Shown: piece by piece, positions 1-8,152 of the stretch
Layout: each line of letters begins with the position of its first letter
Numbering within the stretch: position 1 is the first letter of the stretch
Assembly: GCF_024623325.1 (NCBI RefSeq)
Contig: NZ_JANJZD010000012.1
Span: 93,125 to 157,124 of the forward strand
Source of the DNA: Acetatifactor muris
Lineage (GTDB): Bacteria > Bacillota > Clostridia > Lachnospirales > Lachnospiraceae
Direction: 5' to 3'
DNA: 64,000 nt
The notes under the pieces: model-generated
Seen by the model: the letters and a program-made list of their open reading frames with translations, nothing else
The model's database searches: none
Told to the model about the DNA's origin: nothing
Position numbers and translations under genes: made by a program

Positions 1-2
1 TC

Positions 3-536
3 CTTTTTGCCAGACCGGGTTTCAATGTCATCGGCACCGCCAACACCAGAGACAAGGGTGTCAATGAGATGAGCAGCGCTTTGAAGAGACGTTTCAACTT
101 CGAGACGGTAATGCCTGTAAGAGAAGCGGCCATGGAGAAGCAGATTATTATGAACGAAGTCAATAAACTTGCTGCAGAGAGTCATATTGCCGTGGAGGCT
201 GACGAGGATGTGGCAGAGATTCTGGCGTCCACCTATCATGAGCTGCGGGAAGGTGTATCTTCTTACGGGCACCGAATTGATAAGCCGTCCTCGGTGATGA
301 GTACGGCGGAGGCCGTGTCTGTGTATTATCAGGCCATGATTACAGGCTATTATTACGGGGACGGGACATTAAGCATGGACAGTCTGGTTCAGAATCTGGT
401 AGGAGCCGTGTCCAAAGAGAACAAGGATGACCTGGAAAAGGTAAAAGGATATTTCAATACGGTAATCAGAGACAAGAGCAGCAAAGAAGGTGGCTTATGG
501 AAAGAATATTACGAAGCGAGAAAATGGCTGAGATAA
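3..536 (+). CDS. MoxR-type AAA+ ATPase, 3' end only (YehL-like)
   Basis: This is the C-terminal part of an AAA+ ATPase whose 5' end lies off the left edge. The reading frame is open from base 3. The first visible residues include GTANTRD, the sensor-1 strand region of MoxR/CbbQ-type ATPases, followed by an SALKRRF arginine-finger-like stretch and a helical lid of about 140 residues. Such ATPases remodel protein complexes and usually work with a VWA-domain partner, which is encoded three genes downstream. The stop codon overlaps the next gene by 40 bases, so the two are translationally coupled. The Walker A and B motifs are not visible. The assignment to the yehL-like branch rests on the neighbours (DUF5682, VWA, SWIM, DUF4132) rather than on this fragment alone. 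Confidence 0.85.
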   Translation, partial: LFARPGFNVIGTANTRDKGVNEMSSALKRRFNFETVMPVREAAMEKQIIMNEVNKLAAESHIAVEADEDVAEILASTYHELREGVSSYGHRIDKPSSVMSTAEAVSVYYQAMITGYYYGDGTLSMDSLVQNLVGAVSKENKDDLEKVKGYFNTVIRDKSSKEGGLWKEYYEARKWLR

Positions 537-3010
537 TCCTTCTCCCTGTCCGCCATCACAGTCCTGCCTGCGCTTATCATATCAGCCGGACCATTGAAAA
601 GATCCTGCCTTCCGTTATCCTTGTGGAGGGACCGGAAAATGCCGGGCCGCTGATTCCGGTGATGGTGCACGAGGAGACGAAAGCGCCCTTTGCCATCTAT
701 TATTCCTATCATGACGAGTCGGGAGTGCTTTCGGAGGAGAAGGAACGATACAAATGCTATTATCCCTTTCTGGATTACTCGCCGGAGCTGGCGGCGCTGC
801 GGGAAGGGAAAAAGTACGGGATTGACACGGCATTTATTGATCTGTCCTACGGAGATATTCTTGCGGCCTCTCAGGCGGGCAAGGGCCTGCTGAAGGAGGA
901 AGAGGAGAAAAGCAATTATAACGATGATTATCTGCTTTCCCGGAATGAATATTTGAAGCGGCTCTGTGAGAAGGCGGGGCTTCGCAGCTTTGACGAATTC
1001 TGGGAGAAATATTTTGAGTTGAACGGGCTGGCGGAGGAAAGCGAAAAATGGTTCGATAATCTGCTGACCTACTGTGCTCTGGCCAGGGAGAACACGCCGG
1101 AAGAATCTCTGGAGGAGGAAGGCTGTCTGGCCAGAGAGCGGTTCATGGCGGAGCGGATTCGGGAGTATGCCAGCCGGAAGGCGGGGACGGAAGAGATTGT
1201 TCTGGTGGTGACGGGGGGCTTTCATACGCCGGGCCTGCGGACTCTGCTGGGCGGGCAGACGGACGGTGCGGTGATAATGGCCTGTGGGAAAGCAGGCGGA
1301 AATGCCGGCTCGGACAGCGTCATTGCGGAGAACCGCTCTTCTGGGCAGGAAAAAAGCAGGAAAGCAGGCAAAAAATCCGGAAAAGAGGGGAGGAAGGAGG
1401 CAAATTCGCCGTCAGGCAGAGTTCCGGCGAAGGACCAGGGCGTCTACCTGATGCCCTATTCCATGGAGGCGGCGGATGCGTTGAACGGTTATGCCAGCGG
1501 AATGCCCTTCCCCGGTTTTTATCAGAAAATATGGGCGGGGATACCGGAATCGGATACGCCCTATAAAGATGCGGTTCTGGATTTGATTGTCTCATCCGGC
1601 AAGGAGACCAGGCGGAAGGAAGGCTATCTCTCCACTTACGACGAAATCTGCGCCTGTTCTATGGCGGACGGACTTGCGGGCCTGCGGGGCAAGCGGGAGC
1701 CGGGGGCCTATGAGCTTCTGGATGCTGTGCTGGCCTCCTTTGTAAAAGGGGAATACACCATTGCCACGGATACGCCGCTGCGGATTCTGCGGAAGCAGAT
1801 GACAGGCCGGGCTGTGGGAGCATTGTGCAGCCAGGCGGATGTGCCGCCTGTTATACATGATTTTGAGGCCCAGTGCAGGAAATTTGGCATCAAGACAGGC
1901 TCTACCCTGGAGGCGGAATCCACACTGTCCATTTTTTCCAATAAGAAGCACAGACTGCAAAGTATGTTCTATCACAGAATGGTGTGGCTGAATACCACCT
2001 TTGCCAGGAAAATAAAGGGACCCAACCTGCAGCTGAAAAAGGACAGAAATCTCATGCGGGAAATCTGGAAATATAAATGGAGCGCTCAGGTGAATTCCTC
2101 TCTGATCGAGGTGTCCGTCTACGGGGCCACCATAGAGGAGGCCGCCATCAGCCTGGTGCGGGAGGAATTGAAAAAGGACCTGGGGGCGAAGGAGAGCGTG
2201 CTTCTGCTGACAAGGGTCTTCGAGATGGGACTTCGGGAGCAGATGCAGGCGGTTTATGACAGAGTTCACGAGCAGATGATGGGGGACACGGATTTCTACT
2301 CTCTGGCTGAGGCAGTGCGGTCGCTGCTGATGATGGAGGAGCTGGGCCCCTTGTACGGGACGAAGCTGGAATTCGAAAGTCTGATTCATTTGGGCTGCCG
2401 GAAAATGATTACGCTTCTTCCTTCCATGACGGGAATCAAGGACGAGGACCTGAACGGGTGCATGAATGCTCTGAAGCTTCTGTATCAGATTACCGGGCGG
2501 GACGAAGCCGCGTACGGACAGGAGAGAGAGAGCTACTTTGCGGTGCTGGAGAAGATGACTTATGACAGTGGGATTCATGCGGGACTGAACGGATGTATTC
2601 AGGGCATTCTGTACGGAAGCGGAAGAGAGACTGCGGAAGCGGTGGAGAATGCCTGCCGGGGGTATCTCAGCGGTACGAAGGAACAGTTGATTCACACGGC
2701 GCAGTTTTTCAAGGGATTGTTTTTTACAGCCAGGGACCTGGTATTTATCGGGGATACGTTCATCCGGATGCTGGATGAATTTTACGGCCGGGTGACGGAG
2801 GAAGAGTTCATGGAGCTTCTGCCGGAGCTTCGCATGGCATTTACCTATTTCACGCCCAGAGAGACGGATAAGATTGCCGCAGCGGCGGCAGGCCTTCACG
2901 GAAAGGGCGGGAAGGACATTCTGGAGAGGACGGAGGTCTATCCCGACTGGTATGCATATGGAAAAGAGACGGATGAGTATGTGAAGGCAAGGATGGAGTC
3001 AGTAAATTAA
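497..3010 (+). CDS. DUF5682 family protein (YehM-like)
   Basis: A protein of 837 residues. The N-terminal LLPVRHHSPAC motif and the following VEGPENA are typical of the DUF5682 family, which accompanies MoxR-VWA systems; E. coli YehM is the counterpart. The biochemical role of the family is not established. Residues about 265-315 form a Lys/Gly/Ser-rich low-complexity insert. The start at 497 has a good ribosome site (AAGGTGG, 5 bases upstream); an alternative ATG at 524 immediately before AEIILLPV is possible but has a weaker site. The gene overlaps the AAA+ gene upstream by 40 bases and is followed by the NADAR gene after 36 bases. It is G/C rich like the VWA and SWIM genes, in contrast to the NADAR gene behind it. 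Confidence 0.8.
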   Translation: MERILRSEKMAEIILLPVRHHSPACAYHISRTIEKILPSVILVEGPENAGPLIPVMVHEETKAPFAIYYSYHDESGVLSEEKERYKCYYPFLDYSPELAALREGKKYGIDTAFIDLSYGDILAASQAGKGLLKEEEEKSNYNDDYLLSRNEYLKRLCEKAGLRSFDEFWEKYFELNGLAEESEKWFDNLLTYCALARENTPEESLEEEGCLARERFMAERIREYASRKAGTEEIVLVVTGGFHTPGLRTLLGGQTDGAVIMACGKAGGNAGSDSVIAENRSSGQEKSRKAGKKSGKEGRKEANSPSGRVPAKDQGVYLMPYSMEAADALNGYASGMPFPGFYQKIWAGIPESDTPYKDAVLDLIVSSGKETRRKEGYLSTYDEICACSMADGLAGLRGKREPGAYELLDAVLASFVKGEYTIATDTPLRILRKQMTGRAVGALCSQADVPPVIHDFEAQCRKFGIKTGSTLEAESTLSIFSNKKHRLQSMFYHRMVWLNTTFARKIKGPNLQLKKDRNLMREIWKYKWSAQVNSSLIEVSVYGATIEEAAISLVREELKKDLGAKESVLLLTRVFEMGLREQMQAVYDRVHEQMMGDTDFYSLAEAVRSLLMMEELGPLYGTKLEFESLIHLGCRKMITLLPSMTGIKDEDLNGCMNALKLLYQITGRDEAAYGQERESYFAVLEKMTYDSGIHAGLNGCIQGILYGSGRETAEAVENACRGYLSGTKEQLIHTAQFFKGLFFTARDLVFIGDTFIRMLDEFYGRVTEEEFMELLPELRMAFTYFTPRETDKIAAAAAGLHGKGGKDILERTEVYPDWYAYGKETDEYVKARMESVN

Positions 3011-3046
3011 GGTATGTAAAATGAAGTGTGGAAGGTGGGTTTTATT

Positions 3047-3553
3047 GTGAAAAACATTATATGCTTTCATAATCCTGATGAAGCAAACGGATATTTAAGT
3101 AATTGGTATCTTTCGGATTTTGGTGTGAACGGGATTCGATATTCTTCCATGGAACAGTATATGATGTATCAAAAGGCATTACTTTTTGAGGATATGGAGA
3201 TTGCAGCACAAATATTGGACACAGCTGATGTGGGAAAAATCAAAGCATTGGGAAGAGCTGTTAAGAATTATGAAGATATTTTGTGGAATGGTATGCGTCA
3301 GCTTATTGTTTATCAGGGATTACTTGAAAAATTTCAGCAGAATGTGGAGTTAAAAGAGAAGCTTCTGGCTACGCGGAATCATATATTGGCAGAATGTGCA
3401 GTTCAGGACAGAATATGGGGAATAGGCCTTTCCATGAAGGATGAAAGCCGATTTGATCTGAACAGGTGGAAGGGGCAGAACTTATTGGGTTTTTCCTTAA
3501 TGAGGGTGCGTGCAGCATTGGAACACTCTTCCGAAAGGGAAGACAAAAAATGA
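3047..3553 (+). CDS. NADAR/YbiA-like protein (putative ADP-ribosyl or N-riboside glycosidase)
   Basis: A 168-residue protein with the NADAR family layout: NGYLSNWY near the N-terminus, SMEQYMMYQKA with the conserved Glu, and a C-terminal LAECAVQDRIWGIG block. Known members (YbiA) hydrolyse N-glycosidic bonds in riboflavin intermediates, and others remove ADP-ribose from guanine bases as antitoxins to DarT-type toxins. The GTG start at 3047 is chosen because GGAAGGTGG lies 8 bases upstream; an in-frame GTG at 3026 lacks a ribosome site. The gene is clearly more A/T rich than both neighbours and sits between DUF5682 and VWA genes, which suggests later insertion. A DUF3990 ADP-ribosyltransferase-like gene 3.6 kb downstream in the same cluster makes a role in reversing ADP-ribosylation attractive, but that is inference. 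Confidence 0.85.
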   Translation: MKNIICFHNPDEANGYLSNWYLSDFGVNGIRYSSMEQYMMYQKALLFEDMEIAAQILDTADVGKIKALGRAVKNYEDILWNGMRQLIVYQGLLEKFQQNVELKEKLLATRNHILAECAVQDRIWGIGLSMKDESRFDLNRWKGQNLLGFSLMRVRAALEHSSEREDKK

Positions 3554-3589
3554 GACAACATGCTTAGAGGATGGAAAAGGAACAAAGAC

Positions 3590-4717
3590 ATGGCTGACGA
3601 ACAGGAGATTTTAAACCGGTGGAGACTCGTTCTCGGGAAATATGCCTCGGGGCAGATTGACTTTTCCGGGGATGGAGTGCAGTTTATGGATATGGAGAAT
3701 GTGCTGGACTATCTGTATTCCAGAGAGTACGGCGACGAGCAGGAGATACGCAAGGAGCGTTCGGGAGGAAGCGAAGGCTCTCAGCTCACGGTGCCTTACT
3801 GGCTTCGGCAGATTAAAAAGCTGTTCCCGAAGCAGACAGTGGAAGTTCTGGAGCGTCACGCATTGGAAAAATACGGGATGACCGAGCTGCTCACCGACCC
3901 GGAGGTGCTTAAGAAGCTGGAGCCCAACAAGGAGCTTCTGAAGACCATTCTTGAGCTGAAGCACATGATGAAGGGCGAAGTGCTGGTGATGGCAAGGGAG
4001 ATCGTGCGGAAGGTGGCGGAGGAGATCAGCAGAAAGCTGGAGCAGGAGATAAGGGTGTCCTTTTTCGGCCAGATCAACCGTAACGCCAGCAGCCCGGTGA
4101 AGTCGGCCCGGAACCTGGATATCAGGAAAACCATCCGGATGAATCTGAAGAATTATGATGCTGAAAACAGACAGCTGGTACTGAAAAACGTGTATTTTAA
4201 TTCCAGGATGAAGAAATACAATCAGTGGCGGGTGATAATCTGTGTGGACGAAAGCGGCTCCATGCTGGATTCTGTGATTCACAGCGCGATTATGGCGGGG
4301 ATTTTTGCCAGACTTCCCATGCTGGACACAAAACTGGTGATTTTCGACACCAATGTGGTAGATTTAAGCGGCTATGTGGACGACCCTGTGGAGACACTGA
4401 TGAGCGTCCAGCTGGGCGGGGGGACCAATATCGCCGGGGCACTGTCCTACTGTGAGGGGCTGATTGATTTTCCTTTCCGTACCATGGTGGTGCTTGTAAC
4501 GGATCTCTATGAGGGCGGCGGATATCAGCGGCTGTACAGTACCGCCAGAGGAATCATCGAGAGCGGCGCCAGACTGGTGGTGCTGACGGCGCTGGACATG
4601 GATGCCAATCCGAATTATGACAGAAACGCGGCAGCCGCGCTGGCAGATATGGGTGCATTTGTGGGGGCCATGACGCCGGAGGAGCTGGCAGGCTGGATGG
4701 GGAAGATTATCGTATGA
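3590..4717 (+). CDS. VWA domain protein (YehP-like)
   Basis: A 375-residue protein. The N-terminal half is helical and charged. The C-terminal half is a von Willebrand A domain with the metal-ion site DESGS at residues 220-224 (D220, S222, S224), a GGGTNIAGAL stretch carrying the MIDAS threonine, and DLYEGGG further on. VWA proteins of this type are partners of MoxR AAA+ ATPases in metal-dependent assembly or quality-control complexes in the cytoplasm; there is no signal peptide. The ATG at 3590 is preferred over an upstream ATG at 3560 because the family-like sequence begins there and AAAAGGAAC precedes it. Its TGA overlaps the ATG of the SWIM gene by 4 bases, indicating tight coupling. It matches YehP in gene order. 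Confidence 0.88.
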   Translation: MADEQEILNRWRLVLGKYASGQIDFSGDGVQFMDMENVLDYLYSREYGDEQEIRKERSGGSEGSQLTVPYWLRQIKKLFPKQTVEVLERHALEKYGMTELLTDPEVLKKLEPNKELLKTILELKHMMKGEVLVMAREIVRKVAEEISRKLEQEIRVSFFGQINRNASSPVKSARNLDIRKTIRMNLKNYDAENRQLVLKNVYFNSRMKKYNQWRVIICVDESGSMLDSVIHSAIMAGIFARLPMLDTKLVIFDTNVVDLSGYVDDPVETLMSVQLGGGTNIAGALSYCEGLIDFPFRTMVVLVTDLYEGGGYQRLYSTARGIIESGARLVVLTALDMDANPNYDRNAAAALADMGAFVGAMTPEELAGWMGKIIV

Positions 4718-7176
4718 GTAAATGGAGAGACAGACTGGCCGATGTGGACGACGAGTATCTCATCGGCCTGAGTAATAAGGGAATTGTGAAGCGGGCTTAC
4801 AAGGATAAGGAGGAAGTTCCGGCCAGCATCGGAGCCATGGAGGAAGATGCTTCCGTAACGGTGGGGGAGGAGACTGTAACAGTACGTTTCCCTCTGGGCG
4901 ACAGTAAATGCAGCTGCCCTTCCAGAAGTATGTGCAGACACATTGTACAGGCGATTCTGGTGCTGAAGGAAAGCTGCCAGAAGGAAGGCGGCGCAGGAGA
5001 AGGCGGGACAGAAGCGGCTGGGACGGGAGAAAGCGGGGCAGATGGACAGGAAGCGGCTGAGTCCCAGGAAGTTCTGACAGCACCTGCGGAGGCGCAGAAT
5101 GGCGGAGATGCTGCAAATGCCGGAGCACAGGGATGCGGGGATACCCTGACTGCCAGGGAAGGAGGCAGCGGGGAGGATACGGCCGGATCGGAGAAAGCAT
5201 ACAACATAGACGATGCAGATGGTAAAGCACAGCAGAATGGAATCAATGCGGCGGAAAGACAGAGCCCGAATGAGAAGAAGCAGACCATACTTATAAAGGA
5301 AATAACAGAATACCCCTTCGAAAAACTGAAAAAAACCCTGGGAACCCGTGGATTTCAGACCTTTGTCAATCAGGTCACGGCAAAGCAGCGACCTGAAATC
5401 CGATATTCCTCGGTGATTACGGTAAAGCTGCCGGAATACACGGTAAAGCTGCTGTCGCCGCTGGAGTATTCCACCTGTACCTGCCACAAAAAGGAACTCT
5501 GTGTACATAAGGCGTCTGCCATTCTATGGTGTCAGCTGGAGGCAGGAATTCTTACCGGAGAGAAGCTTCTGGGTGAAATCGGGGCTTCCGGACAGGCCAT
5601 TGACATGGAGAAAGGAAAGGAAGCTGCCGCACAGATGAAGGCTTATCTGGAAGAGCTTTTCGGCACGGGGCTTTCCAGAACGTCAGAGGATGTGCCGGAG
5701 GACCTGGAGCGGCTGGCGGTCATCAGTCATAATGCGGGACTGGCCAGATTTGAGGGATATTTCAGAACCCTTGCCGATGCTTACGGCAAATATTTTAAGC
5801 GAAATGCCGCCTTGAAGACAGAGGACCTCATGGCACAGATGACACGGCTGTACCGGCGTGCAACCTTGCTTTCACAGGCGAAGGATGCCGGTGCGGTGAT
5901 GAAGCTTGCCGGGGAATTCCGGGCAGATTATCTGCCTGTGGGGAATCTGGATTTGATCGGAATCGGCATGGAGCATTTCCAGAATCAGGCAGGTTACGCG
6001 GGAGAGACCATCTATTTTCTGGAAGAAAATTCCGGAAAGTGGTATACTTATACCAGTGCCAGGCCTATGTTCTACGATTCGGGACGGCGGGGCCGCTTCA
6101 CGGAAAAAGGCCAGGCCCCCTGGGGAATCAATACTACCATGGAAAATCTGCTGAACCTGCGGATTCACTTAACCGGAGCAAAATGTGACGACAGGATGCG
6201 CCTTTCCTCCAGTCAGGAGACCAGGGGAGAGATTACGGGCGAGCAGAAACTGCGCACTTCCGATGTAAAGGGATGGTATTACAGGGATTTCGAAAAGCTT
6301 TTTCAGGAACAGATAGGAAAGCAGCAGACAGGGTGGCTTTTTGAACAGAGCACTTCCGGGGAGGAAGCGTCCGGCGGCGATGGTGGAAACAGCGGGGGCA
6401 GTACCCGGAAAGGTATGGAGCTGGTATTCGTCCGTCCTGCTTCCTGTGCGAAGGCAGAATTCTCCCGGACAGGACAGCAGCTGACTTTACCGCTTTATGA
6501 CCAGGCGGGCAGAGAAGTTCTGGTGGAGGTCACTTATTCCAGACAGGAATCTTCCACCATCCGGTATCTGGAGAGAATTTCGGAGAAGAAGCTTCCCTGC
6601 TTTCTGGGGAAACTATACCTTCGAGACGGCCGACTGCGGATGTATCCGGTGGACCTGCCGGAAGTGGAGGAAGACGAGGATGCAATAACTGCAGGCCGTG
6701 AAGTGGCAATCGGCCTGGCGGACGCAAGTCAGGACAGTCAGAAGGAAGAGGCAGATGCGATGTCTGTGGGGGAAGACAGTACGGCAGTAAAGGCTGGCCC
6801 GCACCAGGAGGCAGAAATGGATAGTCAGGCCGAGACCGTGATCTCCGGCCGGAAGCCGAAGTACCAGGTGGTGGAAGAGATTTCGGAGGAAGTGAAAAGC
6901 CTGATGGAGGACCTGTACCAGAGCGGGTTTTATACGGTTCATGACAGCACTTTGAAGGATATCGGGAAAGCTGCGGAATTAACGGAAAGCTATGGCATGA
7001 AATGCTTATCGGGGCTGCTCTCAGAGCTGAGTCAGGAAATCGCCGCAGGGCGTCATCGGATGAAGCGCCAGAACGGACGGATGGCGGAGCTGTATACCGA
7101 CATAAATGAGTACCTGTATCTCTGCAGGCAGAAAACCGCGTATGATCGGGGATGGGATTACTATAAAAGTGTGTGA
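4714..7176 (+). CDS. SWIM zinc-finger protein (YehQ-like)
   Basis: An 820-residue cytoplasmic protein with two SWIM-type zinc motifs of the form CxCx5CxH: CSCPSRSMCRH at residues 66-76 and CTCHKKELCVH about 190 residues later. SWIM fingers bind DNA or protein partners. Between the two lies an Ala/Gly/Glu-rich low-complexity stretch (about residues 90-180). A second acidic linker sits near residues 650-710, before a helical C-terminus. The gene corresponds to yehQ in the E. coli cluster and is translationally coupled to the VWA gene through an ATGA overlap. It is followed after 19 bases by the DUF3990 gene. The molecular role of the family is unknown. Confidence 0.82.
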   Translation: MSKWRDRLADVDDEYLIGLSNKGIVKRAYKDKEEVPASIGAMEEDASVTVGEETVTVRFPLGDSKCSCPSRSMCRHIVQAILVLKESCQKEGGAGEGGTEAAGTGESGADGQEAAESQEVLTAPAEAQNGGDAANAGAQGCGDTLTAREGGSGEDTAGSEKAYNIDDADGKAQQNGINAAERQSPNEKKQTILIKEITEYPFEKLKKTLGTRGFQTFVNQVTAKQRPEIRYSSVITVKLPEYTVKLLSPLEYSTCTCHKKELCVHKASAILWCQLEAGILTGEKLLGEIGASGQAIDMEKGKEAAAQMKAYLEELFGTGLSRTSEDVPEDLERLAVISHNAGLARFEGYFRTLADAYGKYFKRNAALKTEDLMAQMTRLYRRATLLSQAKDAGAVMKLAGEFRADYLPVGNLDLIGIGMEHFQNQAGYAGETIYFLEENSGKWYTYTSARPMFYDSGRRGRFTEKGQAPWGINTTMENLLNLRIHLTGAKCDDRMRLSSSQETRGEITGEQKLRTSDVKGWYYRDFEKLFQEQIGKQQTGWLFEQSTSGEEASGGDGGNSGGSTRKGMELVFVRPASCAKAEFSRTGQQLTLPLYDQAGREVLVEVTYSRQESSTIRYLERISEKKLPCFLGKLYLRDGRLRMYPVDLPEVEEDEDAITAGREVAIGLADASQDSQKEEADAMSVGEDSTAVKAGPHQEAEMDSQAETVISGRKPKYQVVEEISEEVKSLMEDLYQSGFYTVHDSTLKDIGKAAELTESYGMKCLSGLLSELSQEIAAGRHRMKRQNGRMAELYTDINEYLYLCRQKTAYDRGWDYYKSV

Positions 7177-7195
7177 AAGCTGAGGTGACGGACCT

Positions 7196-7669
7196 TTGAT
7201 TCTATATCATGCAGGTAAAGAAACTGTTGAATTTCCAGAAGTACGCAAGACAAGGTATACAAAAGATTTTTCATGGGGATTTTACTGTACCAATAATTTT
7301 GAACAGGCGGTTCGATGGGCCAATCGGGGAGCAGGAGAACCGATAATTAATTACTATTCATATGAACCGGTTGATGGAGTGTCTGTATTAAAGTTCGATA
7401 ATATGACAGATGAATGGCTGGATTTTATCGCAAAATGCAGAAGCGGAGGGACACATCAATATGACATTGTGGAAGGACCTATGGCAAATGATACTGTATG
7501 GAATTATGTAAATGATTTTCTGACAGGAAGAATAAGCAGAAAGCAGTTCTGGGCATTGGCAGAATTCAGATATCCCACACATCAGATCAGTTTTCACACT
7601 TTGTCGGCATTGAACTGCCTGATATTTGACAGGAGCGAGATCATTTATGACAGAAAAGGAAAGAAATGA
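7196..7669 (+). CDS. DUF3990 protein, putative ADP-ribosyltransferase-fold toxin
   Basis: A 157-residue protein. LYHAGKE at the start, DFSWGFYCTNN followed by QAVRWA, then HQYDIVEGPMANDTVW and THQISFHT, follow the DUF3990 pattern, a family placed in the ADP-ribosyltransferase fold. The likely catalytic set is His (YH), Tyr (GFY) and the Gln/Glu-type position in THQIS; this mapping is inferred from the family, not tested. The start is TTG at 7196, with GAGGTGA 9 bases upstream. The following partner gene starts 23 bases before this one ends, the arrangement expected of a toxin-partner pair. Base composition is more A/T rich than the flanking SWIM and DUF4132 genes. No signal peptide is seen, so it should act in the cytoplasm. 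Confidence 0.75.
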   Translation: MILYHAGKETVEFPEVRKTRYTKDFSWGFYCTNNFEQAVRWANRGAGEPIINYYSYEPVDGVSVLKFDNMTDEWLDFIAKCRSGGTHQYDIVEGPMANDTVWNYVNDFLTGRISRKQFWALAEFRYPTHQISFHTLSALNCLIFDRSEIIYDRKGKK

Positions 7670-8090
7670 TTATTTTTATGTATGTTCCTTAATTGAATAT
7701 ACGGCGCGCCAGACGAAGAACAGACGGCGTGTAATAACGGAAGCACTGGGCAGAGAGGGAATTGAAAAGCAACTGCATGATGCGGAAGTCAATCACTGCC
7801 TTTCCTTTGAACAGGTGAGTGATGAGATAATAGAACAATATGAAATCCCCGGGGGAGATTTCGATACGATTACAGAATGTAAATATACGGTTCCTGGCTT
7901 TATGGACATCGGGAAATTGTATAGTATTATGATTGAAGATTGCGCGGTGCCTGGGAAAGAGGTGGAGGAGCTGCTGAAAATATTTAACTCTTTTATCAGT
8001 GATGAAATATCGGAATTTCAGACGGACCTTTATTACCAGAACCCGAGTTATCTGGAGTGGTCTTACAGGGAGGGGCATTTGCTGGACTGA
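7647..8090 (+). CDS. Partner protein of the DUF3990 gene (possible antitoxin)
   Basis: A 147-residue, acidic, mostly helical protein that I cannot assign firmly. Its N-terminal half (FYVCSLIEYTARQTKN, then AEVNHCL and DEIIEQYEIP) resembles small proteins found beside DUF3990 genes in Lachnospiraceae, possibly distant DUF3791-like. The C-terminal half carries FISDEISEFQTD and NPSYLEWSY. The ATG at 7647 is chosen because AGGAGCGAG precedes it; an upstream in-frame ATG at 7626 has no ribosome site. It overlaps the DUF3990 gene by 23 bases. A role as an inhibitor or substrate-binding partner of the DUF3990 protein is inferred from this pairing only. Confidence 0.65.
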   Translation: MTEKERNDYFYVCSLIEYTARQTKNRRRVITEALGREGIEKQLHDAEVNHCLSFEQVSDEIIEQYEIPGGDFDTITECKYTVPGFMDIGKLYSIMIEDCAVPGKEVEELLKIFNSFISDEISEFQTDLYYQNPSYLEWSYREGHLLD

Positions 8091-8152
8091 TTTTTCAAAT
8101 ACGCGCCAGGAAGCGCAGAACAGATATAAAATTAAATTTCAGGAGGAGAACC

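Noticed and set aside
1592..2899. 435-codon minus-strand frame opposite the DUF5682 gene
   Set aside because: Antisense to a family-supported gene, no ribosome site and no recognisable domain.
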